A stretch of 64,000 bases of DNA, taken from contig NC_012590.1 in assembly GCF_000022905.1 (NCBI RefSeq), positions 2,666,001-2,730,000 on the forward strand. Reading direction: 5' to 3'. The notes under the pieces were generated by a model, which searched no databases, was not told the DNA's origin, and saw nothing but the letters and a program-made list of their open reading frames with translations. Within the stretch, counting starts at the first letter, position 1; the number at the start of each line of letters is the position of its first letter. Origin of the DNA: Corynebacterium aurimucosum ATCC 700975. Lineage in GTDB: Bacteria > Actinomycetota > Actinomycetes > Mycobacteriales > Mycobacteriaceae. Below are positions 8,722 through 18,348 of the stretch, one piece after another. The position numbers were made by a program, and so were the translations under genes.

Positions 8722-10146
8722 TTAACCGTGCGCCATGTTGACGAACTTGGAGTAGTGCAGCTGGTGCGCCACCTTCACCGTGTCGATCGGGCCGCCACGG
8801 TGCTTGGCCAGGATGATATCCGCCTCACCGGCGCGGGGATCATCGCGGTCTTGTGAGTCTGGGCGGTAGAGCAGCATAACCATATCGGCGTCCTGCTCAA
8901 GCGAGCCGGATTCACGCAGATCCGCCAGCTGCGGTTTCTTATCGGTACGGGATTCTGGACCACGGTTCAGCTGCGAAATCGCGATGAGCGGAACTTCCAG
9001 CTCCTTGGCCAACAGCTTGAGCTGGCGCGAAAACTCCGAGACCTCTTGCTGACGGGACTCTACCTTCTTGCCCGAGGACATCAGCTGCATATAGTCCAAC
9101 ACAATGAGGTCTAGACCGTGCTGCTGCTTCAGGCGGCGGGCCTTCGAGCGGATTTCCATCATGGTGAGGTTCGGGGAATCATCGATGAACAGGGGCGCAT
9201 CCTGGATGCGGTTGAGGGTGTCATCGATCTTGGCCCAATCCTCCGTGGACACGCGGCCACCGCGCATATCCGATAGCTTCACTTCCGCCTCCGCCGACAA
9301 CAGGCGCATGACGATCTCTGAGGCGGACATCTCCAGGGAGAACACCACGGAAGTCTTGTTGTGCTGCAGGGAGGCCGAGCGCATGAAGTCCATGGCCAGC
9401 GTGGACTTACCAACGCCGGGGCGGGCGGCGACAATAATCATCTGGCCGGCGCGTAGGCCATTGGTCAGGTTATCGAGGTCGATGAACCCCGTGGGCACGC
9501 CGGACTCCACACCGTTTTGCTGCAGGGCAGCGAGTTCATCAATGGTGGGATCGATGAGATCGCTTAAGGCACGGTAATCCTCGGTGGTCTTCTTCTGCGC
9601 CACGGCGAAAACTTCCTGCTGGGCGCGGTCCAAGACGGACTCGATCTCCATATCCTCAGAGCCCTGGAAGCCGAGTTGGACGACTCTGGTTCCGGCGTCC
9701 ACCAGCTTGCGCAGCACCGCCTTCTCCGCAACAATCTCCGCGTAGTAGCGGGCGTTGGCGGCGGTTGGCACCGTGGCCAGCAGGGTATGCAGGTAGGGCG
9801 CGCCGCCAACGCGCTCGAGGTTGTTATAGCGATCGAGCCGGGCCGCCACAATCACCGCATCGATGTCGGTTCCTGCGGCATAAAGGTCAATCATGGCCTG
9901 GTAGATGAGCGTGTGCGCAGGGTAGTAGAAATCCTCCGGCTCTAGCTCCTCAATGACCTCCATGACCGTGTTCGGGCTCAGGAGCATGGCGCCGAGAACG
10001 CCCTGTTCGGCCTCGCGGTCCGCGGGCGGCTGGCGGAATTCACCGTAGCGCTTAGGTTCCTCCTGCCGGTAGGAGCGGCGGGGCTCCTCCTCTACCGGCT
10101 CCGGTGGTGGTGGAACCTGGTCATCATCAAAACTGGCATTAGTCAT
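8722..10146 (-). CDS. dnaB: Replicative DNA helicase
   Basis: A 474-residue hexameric helicase that unwinds DNA ahead of the replisome. The N-terminal helical domain begins at about residue 45 (DREAEQGVLGAMLLS). The RecA-like C-terminal domain has Walker A ARPGVGKST near 240, Walker B LIVLDYMQLM near 345 and the DnaB motif QLNR near 392. There is a Pro/Arg-rich N-terminal extension. No intein interrupts it. It is convergent with the VanZ-like gene and has a 640-bp upstream region full of DnaA boxes. Confidence 0.97.
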   Translation of the reverse strand: MTNASFDDDQVPPPPEPVEEEPRRSYRQEEPKRYGEFRQPPADREAEQGVLGAMLLSPNTVMEVIEELEPEDFYYPAHTLIYQAMIDLYAAGTDIDAVIVAARLDRYNNLERVGGAPYLHTLLATVPTAANARYYAEIVAEKAVLRKLVDAGTRVVQLGFQGSEDMEIESVLDRAQQEVFAVAQKKTTEDYRALSDLIDPTIDELAALQQNGVESGVPTGFIDLDNLTNGLRAGQMIIVAARPGVGKSTLAMDFMRSASLQHNKTSVVFSLEMSASEIVMRLLSAEAEVKLSDMRGGRVSTEDWAKIDDTLNRIQDAPLFIDDSPNLTMMEIRSKARRLKQQHGLDLIVLDYMQLMSSGKKVESRQQEVSEFSRQLKLLAKELEVPLIAISQLNRGPESRTDKKPQLADLRESGSLEQDADMVMLLYRPDSQDRDDPRAGEADIILAKHRGGPIDTVKVAHQLHYSKFVNMAHG

Positions 10147-10318
10147 TGCTCATTAATCCCACCGTTCATTAATCCCACCCTGGCCGTGTGCCTGAAGTTC
10201 TCACTCTTCTCCGCGCCGGACGGCCAGGTTTCGATGCAGTGCCAAGCGGCAACCGCGCGCGATACACAACAGTCTAGCCGAGGGTCAAGACACCACCCCT
10301 TGGGCATAACTTTCAGAG

Positions 10319-10597
10319 TTATCCACAGATCCCTGTGGAATTGCCAGGTCACCAAAGACATGGTGTGCAAAGGTAGAGGTCAGAGCTGTGGATAACTTTG
10401 CGGCGCTGTGACCAGCGAAGATTATTTCCGCAGGTCAGTATGGGTTTTTCTTAGTGTGAAAATCCGCACAAAACCGGTGGAAAAGTAGGCCCCTCAACTG
10501 GAAATCGCCCCTACCAGCGGGTTAACACCATGCGCCGTGAGTAAATTCACCGTTAACGCGCCGCCGAGTTATCCACAGATAATGCGAGTTATCCACA
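10319..10597. promoter_or_regulatory. Cluster of four perfect DnaA boxes between rplI and dnaB
   Basis: The exact consensus TTATCCACA occurs at 10319-10327, 10569-10577 and 10589-10597, and in reverse as TGTGGATAA at 10387-10395. The last two are 20 bp apart start to start, two helical turns on the same face. A near match, TGTGGAATT, is at 10334-10342. The 644-bp gap 10147-10790 has no credible gene; it otherwise holds AT-rich stretches (10420-10460) and the rplI terminator. DnaA control of dnaB or DnaA titration is inferred; the main oriC is normally beside dnaA, which is not here. Confidence 0.8.
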
Positions 10598-10647
10598 GTC
10601 TGAGCGTGACTCCGAGTCTCTATCCCCACAGGCCCACAAAACGGCCT

Positions 10648-10697
10648 GAGGCCGTGCTTCCTCTCACCACCTCACATAGTGGGAGGAGCACGGCCTC
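10648..10697 (-). terminator. Terminator of the rpsF-ssb-rplI operon
   Basis: On the minus strand GAGGCCGTGC (10697-10688) pairs with GCACGGCCTC (10657-10648), with further pairing CCTC/GAGG inside, and is followed by GGCCGTTTTG. It lies about 95 nt past the rplI stop. Confidence 0.7.
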
Positions 10698-10790
10698 AAG
10701 CCTTGCTGTTGTCTTAAGGTCACGTCCTGCGTACCGGCGCCGCGCCTCACACGCGGACGGACGGAGGGTGACCGTCGTGCGCCTTAATTC

Positions 10791-11243
10791 TTAGGCAGCG
10801 ACGACCGAGAAGTTCACCTTGCCGATAACGTCAGCGTGCAGCTTCAGCTCGACTTGGTAGTTGCCGGTCTTCTTGACCAGGCCCTTGGGAAGCACAACAA
10901 TGCGCTTGTCCAGCTTCGGGCCGCCAGCGGCGGCAACGGCGTTCACGATGTCCTCTGCGGACACGGAGCCGAAGAGCTTGCCGGACTCGGAGGTCTTCAC
11001 CGGGACGTTAACGTCCTTGAGCTCCTCCAGCTGGGTACGGATCTCGCGTGCATGGTCCAGGTCGCGGATTGCGCGAGCTTCCTGGGCGCGCTTGATGCCC
11101 TCGATCTGCTTCTCAGCACCGCGGGTGGCGACGATAGCCAGGCCGCGCGGAAGCAGGTAGTTACGTCCGTAGCCGTCCTTAACCTCTACAATTTCGCCGG
11201 GGGCGCCGAGGTTCTCAACGGCAGCGGTGAGGATCAGCTTCAT
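10791..11243 (-). CDS. rplI: 50S ribosomal protein L9
   Basis: A 150-residue large-subunit protein. It begins [36 protein letters not shown] in the family pattern ([13 protein letters not shown] is the L9 signature), followed by the long connecting helix (residues about 40-75) and the C-terminal domain. Length is as expected. It is the last gene of rpsF-ssb-rplI, 46 nt after ssb. Confidence 0.97.
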   Translation of the reverse strand: MKLILTAAVENLGAPGEIVEVKDGYGRNYLLPRGLAIVATRGAEKQIEGIKRAQEARAIRDLDHAREIRTQLEELKDVNVPVKTSESGKLFGSVSAEDIVNAVAAAGGPKLDKRIVVLPKGLVKKTGNYQVELKLHADVIGKVNFSVVAA

Positions 11244-11289
11244 GATCCCTGCCTTTCAATTGAGTTAAATGAATACTTGCGTGACAGTC

Positions 11290-11880
11290 TTAGAACGGGG
11301 GTTCTGCATCCGCACCACCAAAGCTTCCTGCTTGGGGTGCCGAATTCCACGGATCGTTGCTCGGAGCCGACTGCTGGGACTGCTGCGGGGCAGAGGACTG
11401 GGACTGGTTTCCAGAGAAACCACCCTGGTTTCCGGAGAAACCGCCTTGGTTGCCACCACCGTAGTTAGCGCCACCCTGCTGCTGGCCGCCGCCATAGTTG
11501 CCGCCGCCGTTGCCGGACTTACGGTTAACCTGAGCGGTTGCATAACGCAGGGAAGGGCCGACCTCATCGACCTCAATCTCAAAAACAGTGCGATTCTCGC
11601 CCTCACGAGTCTGGTAAGAGCGCTGGCGCAAACGGCCAGTAACGATAACGCGCATGCCCTTGGTTAGGGTCTCCGCAACGTTTTCTGCGGCTTGGCGCCA
11701 CACGTTGCAGGTGAGGAACATGGCCTCGCCATCCTCCCACTGGGAAGTCTGCTGATTATAGCGACGCGGGGTGGAGGCAACACGGAAATTCGCCACTGCG
11801 GCACCCGCCGGGGTGAAGCGCAGTTCCGGATCAGCAACGATGTTGCCGACAACCGTGATGTTGGTATCTCCCTGAGCCAT
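11290..11880 (-). CDS. ssb: Single-stranded DNA-binding protein
   Basis: A 196-residue SSB that coats single-stranded DNA during replication and repair. Residues 1-112 form the OB fold ([20 protein letters not shown], then [14 protein letters not shown]). Residues about 120-185 are a Gly/Gln/Asn-rich flexible linker with repeated [11 protein letters not shown] units, and the acidic tip ends DAEPPF, the partner-binding tail. It is the middle gene of the rpsF operon. Confidence 0.97.
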   Translation of the reverse strand: MAQGDTNITVVGNIVADPELRFTPAGAAVANFRVASTPRRYNQQTSQWEDGEAMFLTCNVWRQAAENVAETLTKGMRVIVTGRLRQRSYQTREGENRTVFEIEVDEVGPSLRYATAQVNRKSGNGGGNYGGGQQQGGANYGGGNQGGFSGNQGGFSGNQSQSSAPQQSQQSAPSNDPWNSAPQAGSFGGADAEPPF

Positions 11881-11931
11881 GTCTTTACTCCTTAATATCG
11901 GTTACGTGGATTGCTCGAAACCCAGTATCCG

Positions 11932-12222
11932 CTATTTGCTGTCGGTGCGCAGAACCTTGGTACGCAGAATGGAGTCGTTCAGGTTCAGACGGCGATCGAG
12001 CTCGAGAACGGAGTGGGATTCACACTCCAGCTCCACGACTGCGTAGATGCCCTCTTCCTTCTTGTTGATCGGGTATGCAAGACGGCGCTTGCCCCACACG
12101 TCAACCTTTTCGACTTTGCCGCCATCCTTGCGGATTGCCTCGAGGAACTTGTCTAGGGACGGGGTTACGGTGCGCTCATCCTGATTAGGATCCAGAATGA
12201 TCATGACTTCGTAGTGACGCAC
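11932..12222 (-). CDS. rpsF: 30S ribosomal protein S6
   Basis: A 96-residue small-subunit protein beginning [19 protein letters not shown], the standard S6 start. I place the start at the GTG at 12222: AGGAGG lies at 12239-12234, 11 nt upstream, whereas the in-frame ATG at 12231 leaves only 2 nt and would add three non-conserved residues. It heads the operon with ssb (51 nt gap) and rplI. An upstream hairpin may be an autogenous control site. Confidence 0.95.
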   Translation of the reverse strand: MRHYEVMIILDPNQDERTVTPSLDKFLEAIRKDGGKVEKVDVWGKRRLAYPINKKEEGIYAVVELECESHSVLELDRRLNLNDSILRTKVLRTDSK

Positions 12223-12260
12223 GGACCTCATCACCTCCTATGGTCTAGTAATTGGTATCG

Positions 12261-12285
12261 GCCATATCACCTTTGCGGATATGGC
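12261..12285 (-). promoter_or_regulatory. Leader hairpin of rpsF operon
   Basis: On the minus strand GCCATATC (12285-12278) and GATATGGC (12268-12261) form a perfect 8-bp stem with a 9-nt loop, ending 38 nt before the rpsF start. A TTGACG hexamer (12305-12300) just upstream is a plausible -35. S6:S18 autoregulation of such leaders is known in other bacteria; that this hairpin does it is only inference. Confidence 0.35.
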
Positions 12286-12369
12286 AGGAGGGTCTGTTGC
12301 GTCAAGCAACCCTCACACAGTACCGCACTGACCGGCGGAAAAGGAAATCCCTTATATCCTCGGCCGCCT

Positions 12370-12552
12370 CTAGTGGGTCGCCGCGACAAAGATCGCCGAA
12401 CCAGCAGGAATCACGGTGAGAAACAGGAGGGCCAGCAGCCCCAGCACAATGGGCCAGGTGCGGTCTTGAGAGCGCTGAAAAAGGTAATAGGCGCTCAACA
12501 CGCAAATAAAACCCAGCGTGATGGAGATGATGCCCAGGATCGTCATAGTCAT
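12370..12552 (-). CDS. Small two-helix membrane protein
   Basis: A 60-residue protein with hydrophobic segments at about 5-24 and 34-55 separated by a short polar loop (QRSQDRT). Its ATG overlaps the stop of the GT87 gene by four bases (ATGA), so it is translated with it. I do not recognise a family. The coupling suggests a role beside the glycosyltransferase in the membrane. Confidence 0.7.
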   Translation of the reverse strand: MTMTILGIISITLGFICVLSAYYLFQRSQDRTWPIVLGLLALLFLTVIPAGSAIFVAATH

Positions 12553-13952
12553 CGCGCAAAATCCCCCGCCAATGGATCCCTACCGCCGTGCGCAGCACGG
12601 ACCTTATCTTCCGATTTGCCCCACATCTGACGGATGATCAGCACGCCGATGGCGATGATGAAGCCATCACGGGTAATCACCGCGATATCCAGCATCTCGT
12701 GCGGCAGGCCCTTGTTCTCAGCCCCGAGCATGTGCCAGGTAAGGATGGGCCAGAGGAGGGCGTCGGCAAGCGCCCAGCTAAAGATGAGACGCCAACGTGG
12801 CAGGGCCAAGAGCGCCGGTACGACGAGCCACAGTGAGTACTGCGGCGACCACACTTTGTTGAAGATCAAGAAGGCCATGATGATGAGATAGATCATCTCA
12901 GCCACCCGCGGCGCACGCGGTGTCTTGAGCCCCATGATGGCGATTGCCGCGCAGCACGCCAGGAAAGCCACGAGGGAGAAGGTGTTGAGGAAGTCCGCTT
13001 CGAAGCCCACGCCCGTCACGCGGCTCAACAGCGCATAGATCGTGGTCCAATCCGCACCGCGTTCCTGATTGAGCCTAAAGAACTCGCCCCAGGCTTCGGG
13101 GTAGGCCAGCGCCACGGGAAGGTTCACCACGAGCCACGTCACAGCGGTTGCCGCGAACATCTTGAAGAAAGGCGCCCAGCGCTTGTGGCGGATGGCCAGC
13201 ACCAAAAAAGCGCCCAAGATAAACAGGGGCCACAGCTTAAACGCTGTGCCGAGCCCAATGAGGATGCCGGCGAGCCAGTTCTTACGCTTTGTCACTGCAA
13301 GAAGCGCGCCCGCCATGAAGGCCACCGACGGGATGTCCCAGTTCGTAAAAGCGTGAATAACCACGAGCGGGCTGGCCGCCATGAGGATGGTGTCCCATGC
13401 CCGGTTACCCGTGAGCTGGAAGACCATCACCACCGTACCGACCCACACGAGGGACATGATGAACGCGGTCAGCCCAAAGTACCAGCTGACATCTGCCATC
13501 CCAAGCCACTCGACCGCCGGATAGGTGGTGCGCGCCAGCCATCCGACGGCTCCCTGGAAGAGGCCAGCCAGTACCGGGTACTCCATGTAGCGGGTGAGAT
13601 CGCCCTCAACCCAGGAATAGGCATAGGGGAAGCCCGGCTGATCGAGTCCGCGCCCACCATAGAGCGGGACGATGTCGTTGTAGCAAAAGGCCGTGTATTG
13701 GCGGTTGCCATCCCAGTTCAGGCTGATGAGGCCATCCTCGCCCCGGCGACTACCCGCACAGGTTGCCTTACTCAAAAACCCAAATGCCAAAAACGTCCAC
13801 GCCAGCGTGATAGCCACGCGCAGGGGCGTCCACCACCCGGAATAGGCCGAACGAGCAAAGCGCCCCGTCGGCCCACCCAAGGCGTCGACCGCGTTGCGGG
13901 TCATAGACTCAGATGAGAGAGACACGATCTGCGAAGTAGTGTGATGGCTCAC
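12549..13952 (-). CDS. GT87 family polyprenyl-phosphate-dependent mannosyltransferase-like membrane protein
   Basis: A 467-residue membrane enzyme of the DUF2029/GT87 type with around ten helices. The first external loop after helix 1 carries charged and aromatic residues (GEDGLISLNWDGN, then YMEYPVLAG) where GT-C enzymes place catalytic acids. In corynebacteria such enzymes use decaprenyl-phosphate sugars in building lipomannan or arabinan; the exact linkage here is not readable. It lies 15 nt downstream of the class A PBP gene and overlaps the small membrane protein, so the three form an envelope operon. Confidence 0.8.
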   Translation of the reverse strand: MSHHTTSQIVSLSSESMTRNAVDALGGPTGRFARSAYSGWWTPLRVAITLAWTFLAFGFLSKATCAGSRRGEDGLISLNWDGNRQYTAFCYNDIVPLYGGRGLDQPGFPYAYSWVEGDLTRYMEYPVLAGLFQGAVGWLARTTYPAVEWLGMADVSWYFGLTAFIMSLVWVGTVVMVFQLTGNRAWDTILMAASPLVVIHAFTNWDIPSVAFMAGALLAVTKRKNWLAGILIGLGTAFKLWPLFILGAFLVLAIRHKRWAPFFKMFAATAVTWLVVNLPVALAYPEAWGEFFRLNQERGADWTTIYALLSRVTGVGFEADFLNTFSLVAFLACCAAIAIMGLKTPRAPRVAEMIYLIIMAFLIFNKVWSPQYSLWLVVPALLALPRWRLIFSWALADALLWPILTWHMLGAENKGLPHEMLDIAVITRDGFIIAIGVLIIRQMWGKSEDKVRAAHGGRDPLAGDFAR

Positions 13953-13967
13953 CGGGCGATCAATCTC

Positions 13968-16184
13968 CTATTGACCAAGTAATTGGTCGAGTCCATCTCC
14001 ATTGAGAATGTCATCGAGCGAAGGGACCTCGGGCTCTGCGGGTTGGGCCGGTTGCTCAGGCTGCGCTGGCCGGCCTGGGGTCTCCCCCCGTCCCTCATCG
14101 TGGTTCTCGCCGTCTTCGGCTGGCGCTTCCTCGTCGCCCTCGTTCTCCGGGCTTGCCGGCGCCTGGTTCCACGTGGTGCTCTGGCTCGGGTCATAGACAT
14201 ACCCGGAGCCCCAGCTGCCGACGCCATAGTGAATCGGATAAGCCTGCGGGAAGGACTGCTGCTCGACGTTGGCCAGAGAGGTGTCCAAGATGGACTTCCA
14301 GATCTTCGTCGGTGCGTCCGAGCCGTACATGATTCCGCCCCACTGATTAAAGATTGCGGAGGTGTTATCAGCCGTGCCTACCCACACTGCTGTAGCCAGC
14401 TGCGGCGTGGACCCAACCATCCAGGCATCTTTGTTTGTACCCGTATCACCCAGCTGGGTGGTACCAGTCTTGGAGGCCGACGGGCGTCCACCAGCCAGTG
14501 CGCCATTCGACCATGCCGCAATCGGCTGCATCGCAGAAATAACGTTATTAGCAACGTTGGCGGAGACACGGCGCTCACCGCCATCGGTCGGATTCTCGTA
14601 GAGGACCTCGCCGGCGGCGTTTTCTACCTTCTGTACGAAGTGCGGCTGGTGCCAGACGCCCTGGTTGGTCAAGGTAGCCATGGCGGTTGCCATATCGAGC
14701 GGGCGGGACTGGTACTGGCCCAACACCACGCCTTCGTACGGCGTGCCACCGTTTTCCGTCAGGGTCTTCTCAATCCCCGGCAGGCTGCGGGCGACGCCCA
14801 ACGCGTGGGCCATGTCCGCGGTGTCCTGCATCTTGTTTTCCAGGTCATCCTGGAGGCGCAGGAAGGACGTGTTATAAGAATTCTTCAGTGCCTCAGCGAT
14901 GGAACAGCTTCCACAGCCGCCGCCCACGTTGGTCACGGTCTGGGAACCAGGCAGTTGGTAGGGAGCAGAGGAGTAATAGGTGTTGAGGTCAATGCCCTGC
15001 TGGAGGGCTGCGGCCAGCGCCATGATCTTAAAGACCGAGCCGGTCTGCAGCGGGGAGTTAGCGTAGTCCCAACCATTCGAGTCATCGCCGCCAAAGTAAC
15101 CGCGCACAGCGCCCGTTGCTGGGTCGATGGTCACGGCTGCGGCACGAGCGTCCTCCTGCAGCACGGCAAGCTGCTCGTGGGCGGCGTCGGTCGACGCGTT
15201 TTGCACAGTCATATCAATGGTGGTGGTCACCTTGAGGCCACCGGTGGCCAGCTGGTCCTCGGTGATTCCCACGCGTGCCAACTCGCCGGTGACTTGGTTC
15301 TTGATGTGCCCATAGGCGCCGGGCGCCTCGGTGTAGGCAGAGTACTCGCCCGGGTCGCGCGTCTCCGGGAAGGCCATCTGGGAACGTTCAGCCGAATCCA
15401 GCTCGCCCATCTCGACGAGACCATCCATGACGTAGTTCCAACGGGCCTGCGAGCGTTCCTCATCCACCCACGGATCCAACACGGATGGAGACTGGATGAG
15501 GCCGGCGAGCATAGCGCCTTCCTCTACGGTGAGGTCCTTAGCGTCCTTGTTGAAGTAGGCGTTAGATGCAGCCTCGATGCCATAAGCATTACGGCCGAAG
15601 TAGACCGTATTGAGGTAGGCGTTGAGGATTTCTTCCTTGGACCACTCGTTGGTCATCTTCACCGAGTAGATGAGCTCACGAATCTTGCGAACGTAGGAGT
15701 ATTCATCACCCACCAGTGTGTTCTTTACGTACTGCTGGGTGATCGTGGAACCACCGCCGGCAGTGCTGTCGCCCGTGAGCTTGCCCAAGACAGCGCGGCC
15801 CAATCCAGTGAAGGAAAAGCCTGAGTTGGTCCAGAACTCGCGGTCCTCGGCGGCCAGCACGGATCCCTCTACATAATCCGGGATCTCGTCCAGGGTCACC
15901 TGGCGCCGGTTGCCCTCAGGCGGAACCAGCTTGGCCAACTGCGTTTCCCCATCGCCGGCGACGATGGTGGAAATCTGACTCGGCTGCAGCTCCTCGGGCT
16001 CCGGGACGTCGTACTGCGTATACGCGAAGCCGAAGAGAAGGGCGGGGATGCCCACCAAAACAAATAAGACAGTGAGCACGATCCACGGCCAGCGGCGTTT
16101 AGAGCTCGACGAATGCCGTGCGCTGCGCGAGGGGCTCTTCCTACTTTTACCGGACTTTCGCCCAGAGGTTTCCTTCTCGGTCAC
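13968..16184 (-). CDS. Class A penicillin-binding protein (glycosyltransferase/transpeptidase)
   Basis: A 738-residue bifunctional peptidoglycan synthase. A Ser/Arg/Lys-rich cytoplasmic tail (1-30) precedes one membrane helix (about 33-54). The GT51 domain shows the catalytic EDREFW near 113 and GGSTITQQ near 144. The transpeptidase domain has the serine motif SVFK near 383, SYN near 433 and KTGT near 566. The tail (about 675-738) is Pro/Glu-rich with a QPAQPAEP repeat. The GTG at 16184 is the start used. It is a PonA-type enzyme and a beta-lactam target. Confidence 0.93.
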   Translation of the reverse strand: MTEKETSGRKSGKSRKSPSRSARHSSSSKRRWPWIVLTVLFVLVGIPALLFGFAYTQYDVPEPEELQPSQISTIVAGDGETQLAKLVPPEGNRRQVTLDEIPDYVEGSVLAAEDREFWTNSGFSFTGLGRAVLGKLTGDSTAGGGSTITQQYVKNTLVGDEYSYVRKIRELIYSVKMTNEWSKEEILNAYLNTVYFGRNAYGIEAASNAYFNKDAKDLTVEEGAMLAGLIQSPSVLDPWVDEERSQARWNYVMDGLVEMGELDSAERSQMAFPETRDPGEYSAYTEAPGAYGHIKNQVTGELARVGITEDQLATGGLKVTTTIDMTVQNASTDAAHEQLAVLQEDARAAAVTIDPATGAVRGYFGGDDSNGWDYANSPLQTGSVFKIMALAAALQQGIDLNTYYSSAPYQLPGSQTVTNVGGGCGSCSIAEALKNSYNTSFLRLQDDLENKMQDTADMAHALGVARSLPGIEKTLTENGGTPYEGVVLGQYQSRPLDMATAMATLTNQGVWHQPHFVQKVENAAGEVLYENPTDGGERRVSANVANNVISAMQPIAAWSNGALAGGRPSASKTGTTQLGDTGTNKDAWMVGSTPQLATAVWVGTADNTSAIFNQWGGIMYGSDAPTKIWKSILDTSLANVEQQSFPQAYPIHYGVGSWGSGYVYDPSQSTTWNQAPASPENEGDEEAPAEDGENHDEGRGETPGRPAQPEQPAQPAEPEVPSLDDILNGDGLDQLLGQ

Positions 16185-16260
16185 TGATCCGTGTCCTCAT
16201 CAATCCTGTACAGAAACTGTAAATATATGCAGCTTACCGGCGCGAACTGGGAAGCCAAAA

Positions 16261-16665
16261 CTACCCTAGAGCATAGACCGTGGCGGCTCGAAGCAGATGA
16301 TTCCAGCGGCACGCCGGACACACTTCCACGAAATGCACGGTGAACTCGATTCCCTCGGCGGCTATCTCCGCGATTTCTGCTTCGCTGCGCGCGCTGCCTG
16401 CTCGGCGTTTCAAGGCATCTCCGTACACCCACCGAGTCAGCCGCATTTCCTCACCGCAGACTGGGCACGGCTTGTGCATGTCGACGCCGTGGTGCTCCGC
16501 CGCAGCACGAAGGAAAAAATCGGCATCGCATACCTCTTCGGGCCCGAGCTTCCCCGCACGAAGTTCACGCAGATGTTGCGCGCGCTCCCATTCATAGGAG
16601 ACCTCATTGCGGTAGGCCACGGTTGGCTTTGCCTTTGCCGACTCTGCCTTAGACGGAGAATTCAC
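16261..16665 (-). CDS. DUF5318-type zinc-ribbon-like protein
   Basis: A 134-residue protein with two CxxC pairs, CPVCGEE near 68 and CPACRWNH near 117, spaced as a split zinc ribbon. The rest is mixed and hydrophilic. It matches what I know as DUF5318, an actinobacterial family of unknown function often upstream of the class A PBP gene, as here (76 nt gap). Function unknown. Confidence 0.75.
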   Translation of the reverse strand: MNSPSKAESAKAKPTVAYRNEVSYEWERAQHLRELRAGKLGPEEVCDADFFLRAAAEHHGVDMHKPCPVCGEEMRLTRWVYGDALKRRAGSARSEAEIAEIAAEGIEFTVHFVEVCPACRWNHLLRAATVYALG

Positions 16666-16790
16666 GCCGGACAGTGTAATGCCGACGACGCTAACAATCT
16701 AGAGTGCTCCTAAACACTTCGTGATAGAACACCTAATTTTTTAAATAACTAACTACCGAACCCCGTGATTCCTAGCTACACTTATTTTCC

Positions 16791-17270
16791 ATGAGTGAAG
16801 AAACTATTGAATCCCCAGTCCCCTATGAGGATGCCCTGGAAGTCGCCCGCCAGATCCAGCCGGCGCTCAACAAGCTCATGCTCATCTTCCAGCGCACCAC
16901 GGAGGGCACGTCCCTGACAACGTCGCAGGTCTCCATCATGAACCAGCTGCGCATGCGCGGCCCCTCCCGCGTGAGCACCATCGCGCAAGCAGAACTCATC
17001 CGAATGCCGACCGCCTCCAATGCGCTATACCAATTGGAGCGCCAAGGCTTCGTGGAACGGCACCGCGATGAAAAAGACCGCCGCGGCGTACTCGTCGCCC
17101 TCACCCAGCTCGGGGAATCCGAGCTGACCATTGTCTCCCGCCAACGCGCGGCAGCTTTGGCTGAGATCCTGCGCTGGCTCGACCCAGAGGACATCAAGGA
17201 CGCTGACACTTTGGTCAATCTCATCTCCAAGCTTGCCGATGTCTACCGTCCAATCATGGAAGGGAAATAG
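16791..17270 (+). CDS. MarR family transcriptional regulator
   Basis: A 159-residue winged-helix regulator. Residues about 40-110 carry the MarR core: TSQVSIMNQL, STIAQAELIRMPTASNALYQLERQGFVERH, then the wing tip DEKDRRGVLVALT, where the DxR motif (DRR) is conserved. The N and C helices form the dimer region. A TACACT hexamer (16777-16782) ends 8 nt before the ATG, so the mRNA is probably leaderless. It precedes the universal stress protein gene by 83 nt. Effector unknown. Confidence 0.9.
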   Translation: MSEETIESPVPYEDALEVARQIQPALNKLMLIFQRTTEGTSLTTSQVSIMNQLRMRGPSRVSTIAQAELIRMPTASNALYQLERQGFVERHRDEKDRRGVLVALTQLGESELTIVSRQRAAALAEILRWLDPEDIKDADTLVNLISKLADVYRPIMEGK

Positions 17271-17353
17271 ACCAAAAAGTGCCGGTAGAGCGGATTTTAT
17301 TTTCCGGCATGAAGGGTCGATAATGAAGAAAACGACCCCGAACTTTTTATTGA

Positions 17354-18337
17354 ATGGCTAAGAATTCTTCACACCCTGCGGAAGGGCCATGCTCCCCGGA
17401 CGACCAGCTCCCTCCGCTCCGCGTCCTGGTGTCGTGGAGCCCTAGCTCCACCGGCACGGAGGCTATCGAATTTGCCGCGTGGCTCGCGCGTTCCACCTCC
17501 GTTCGGATTCGCGTGGTTTCAACGATTTCGCAGCCCCTCACCGTGACGTCGCTCAGCAAGCTCAGCGGTTCCTACAAGAAGTGGTTCAAGAAGGAGCGCG
17601 CCACCTGCGAACGCGCCGTCAAGCAGGCCTTGCACGCAGCCGGGGTGGACAAGGACCAGCTCGATAAAAACGTCTCCGTTCTCTTGGCAGGGCCTTCTCG
17701 CCCACAGCTCTTGGAGCAGGCGGCTGAGGACTTCAAGGCGAGCGTCATCCTCCTTGGGGCCAATCAATCCGCGCCGAAGGGCCGTTTCTTCTCTGGTTCT
17801 ACTGCCGACGCGCTTCTGCACTACTCGCCCCTCCCTGTCGGTCTCATCCCGCGTGGTATCAAGCTGTCCAAGCACGGCGTCACTCGCATCAATTTCGCCT
17901 TCACCGACTTGGGCAGTGCCGACGACCCCGCCCTCCTGCATGCCGCATGCATTGCACAGCGCGGCGGAATCCCCCTGCGTATCCTGGCGTTTTCCGCCAA
18001 GGGGCTTGTCGACGTCCCCCTCGAATACTCTCCGACCTTTCCCTCCGATGCCCCCAATTGGCGCGAGCACTCACTCTCACTGTTGGACCGGGCGCACGAT
18101 TTCATTGCGGATGCCTACCCCGAGCTTTCGGTCACGACGGCCATCGGCAGCGGCCATGGTTGGTCCGGCGCGGTGGATTCACTGAAGTGGAAGAAGGGCG
18201 ATCTGCTCTGCTTGGGTTCCTCTCCCATGGGGCCCATCGAACGCGTCTTCATCGGCAGCACCGCCACCGAGCTGCTTCCCCACCTGGGCGTTCCAGTACT
18301 GGTCTGTCCCAGCACCTACGATAAAGAAGCACGTTAG
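17354..18337 (+). CDS. Universal stress protein (tandem UspA)
   Basis: A 327-residue protein with two UspA-like halves (about 10-165 and 170-320). The C-terminal half ends with the nucleotide-binding pattern GSSPMGPIERVFIGSTATELLPHLGVPVLV, a variant of G2xG9G(S/T); the first half has a similar GANQSAPKGRFFSGSTADALL. Such proteins bind ATP and respond to starvation or hypoxia in actinobacteria. A GATAAT hexamer (17319-17324) upstream is a plausible -10. The next membrane protein gene follows after 11 nt. Confidence 0.88.
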   Translation: MAKNSSHPAEGPCSPDDQLPPLRVLVSWSPSSTGTEAIEFAAWLARSTSVRIRVVSTISQPLTVTSLSKLSGSYKKWFKKERATCERAVKQALHAAGVDKDQLDKNVSVLLAGPSRPQLLEQAAEDFKASVILLGANQSAPKGRFFSGSTADALLHYSPLPVGLIPRGIKLSKHGVTRINFAFTDLGSADDPALLHAACIAQRGGIPLRILAFSAKGLVDVPLEYSPTFPSDAPNWREHSLSLLDRAHDFIADAYPELSVTTAIGSGHGWSGAVDSLKWKKGDLLCLGSSPMGPIERVFIGSTATELLPHLGVPVLVCPSTYDKEAR

Positions 18338-18348
18338 ACTAACAAACC

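Noticed and set aside
10147-10790. oriC of the chromosome
   Set aside because: There are four DnaA boxes but no dnaA or dnaN nearby, and the boxes flank dnaB instead. Without GC-skew data I call it only a DnaA-box cluster.
13983-15824. Long plus-strand open frame of 613 codons
   Set aside because: It is antisense to the class A PBP gene, whose motifs are all present on the minus strand.
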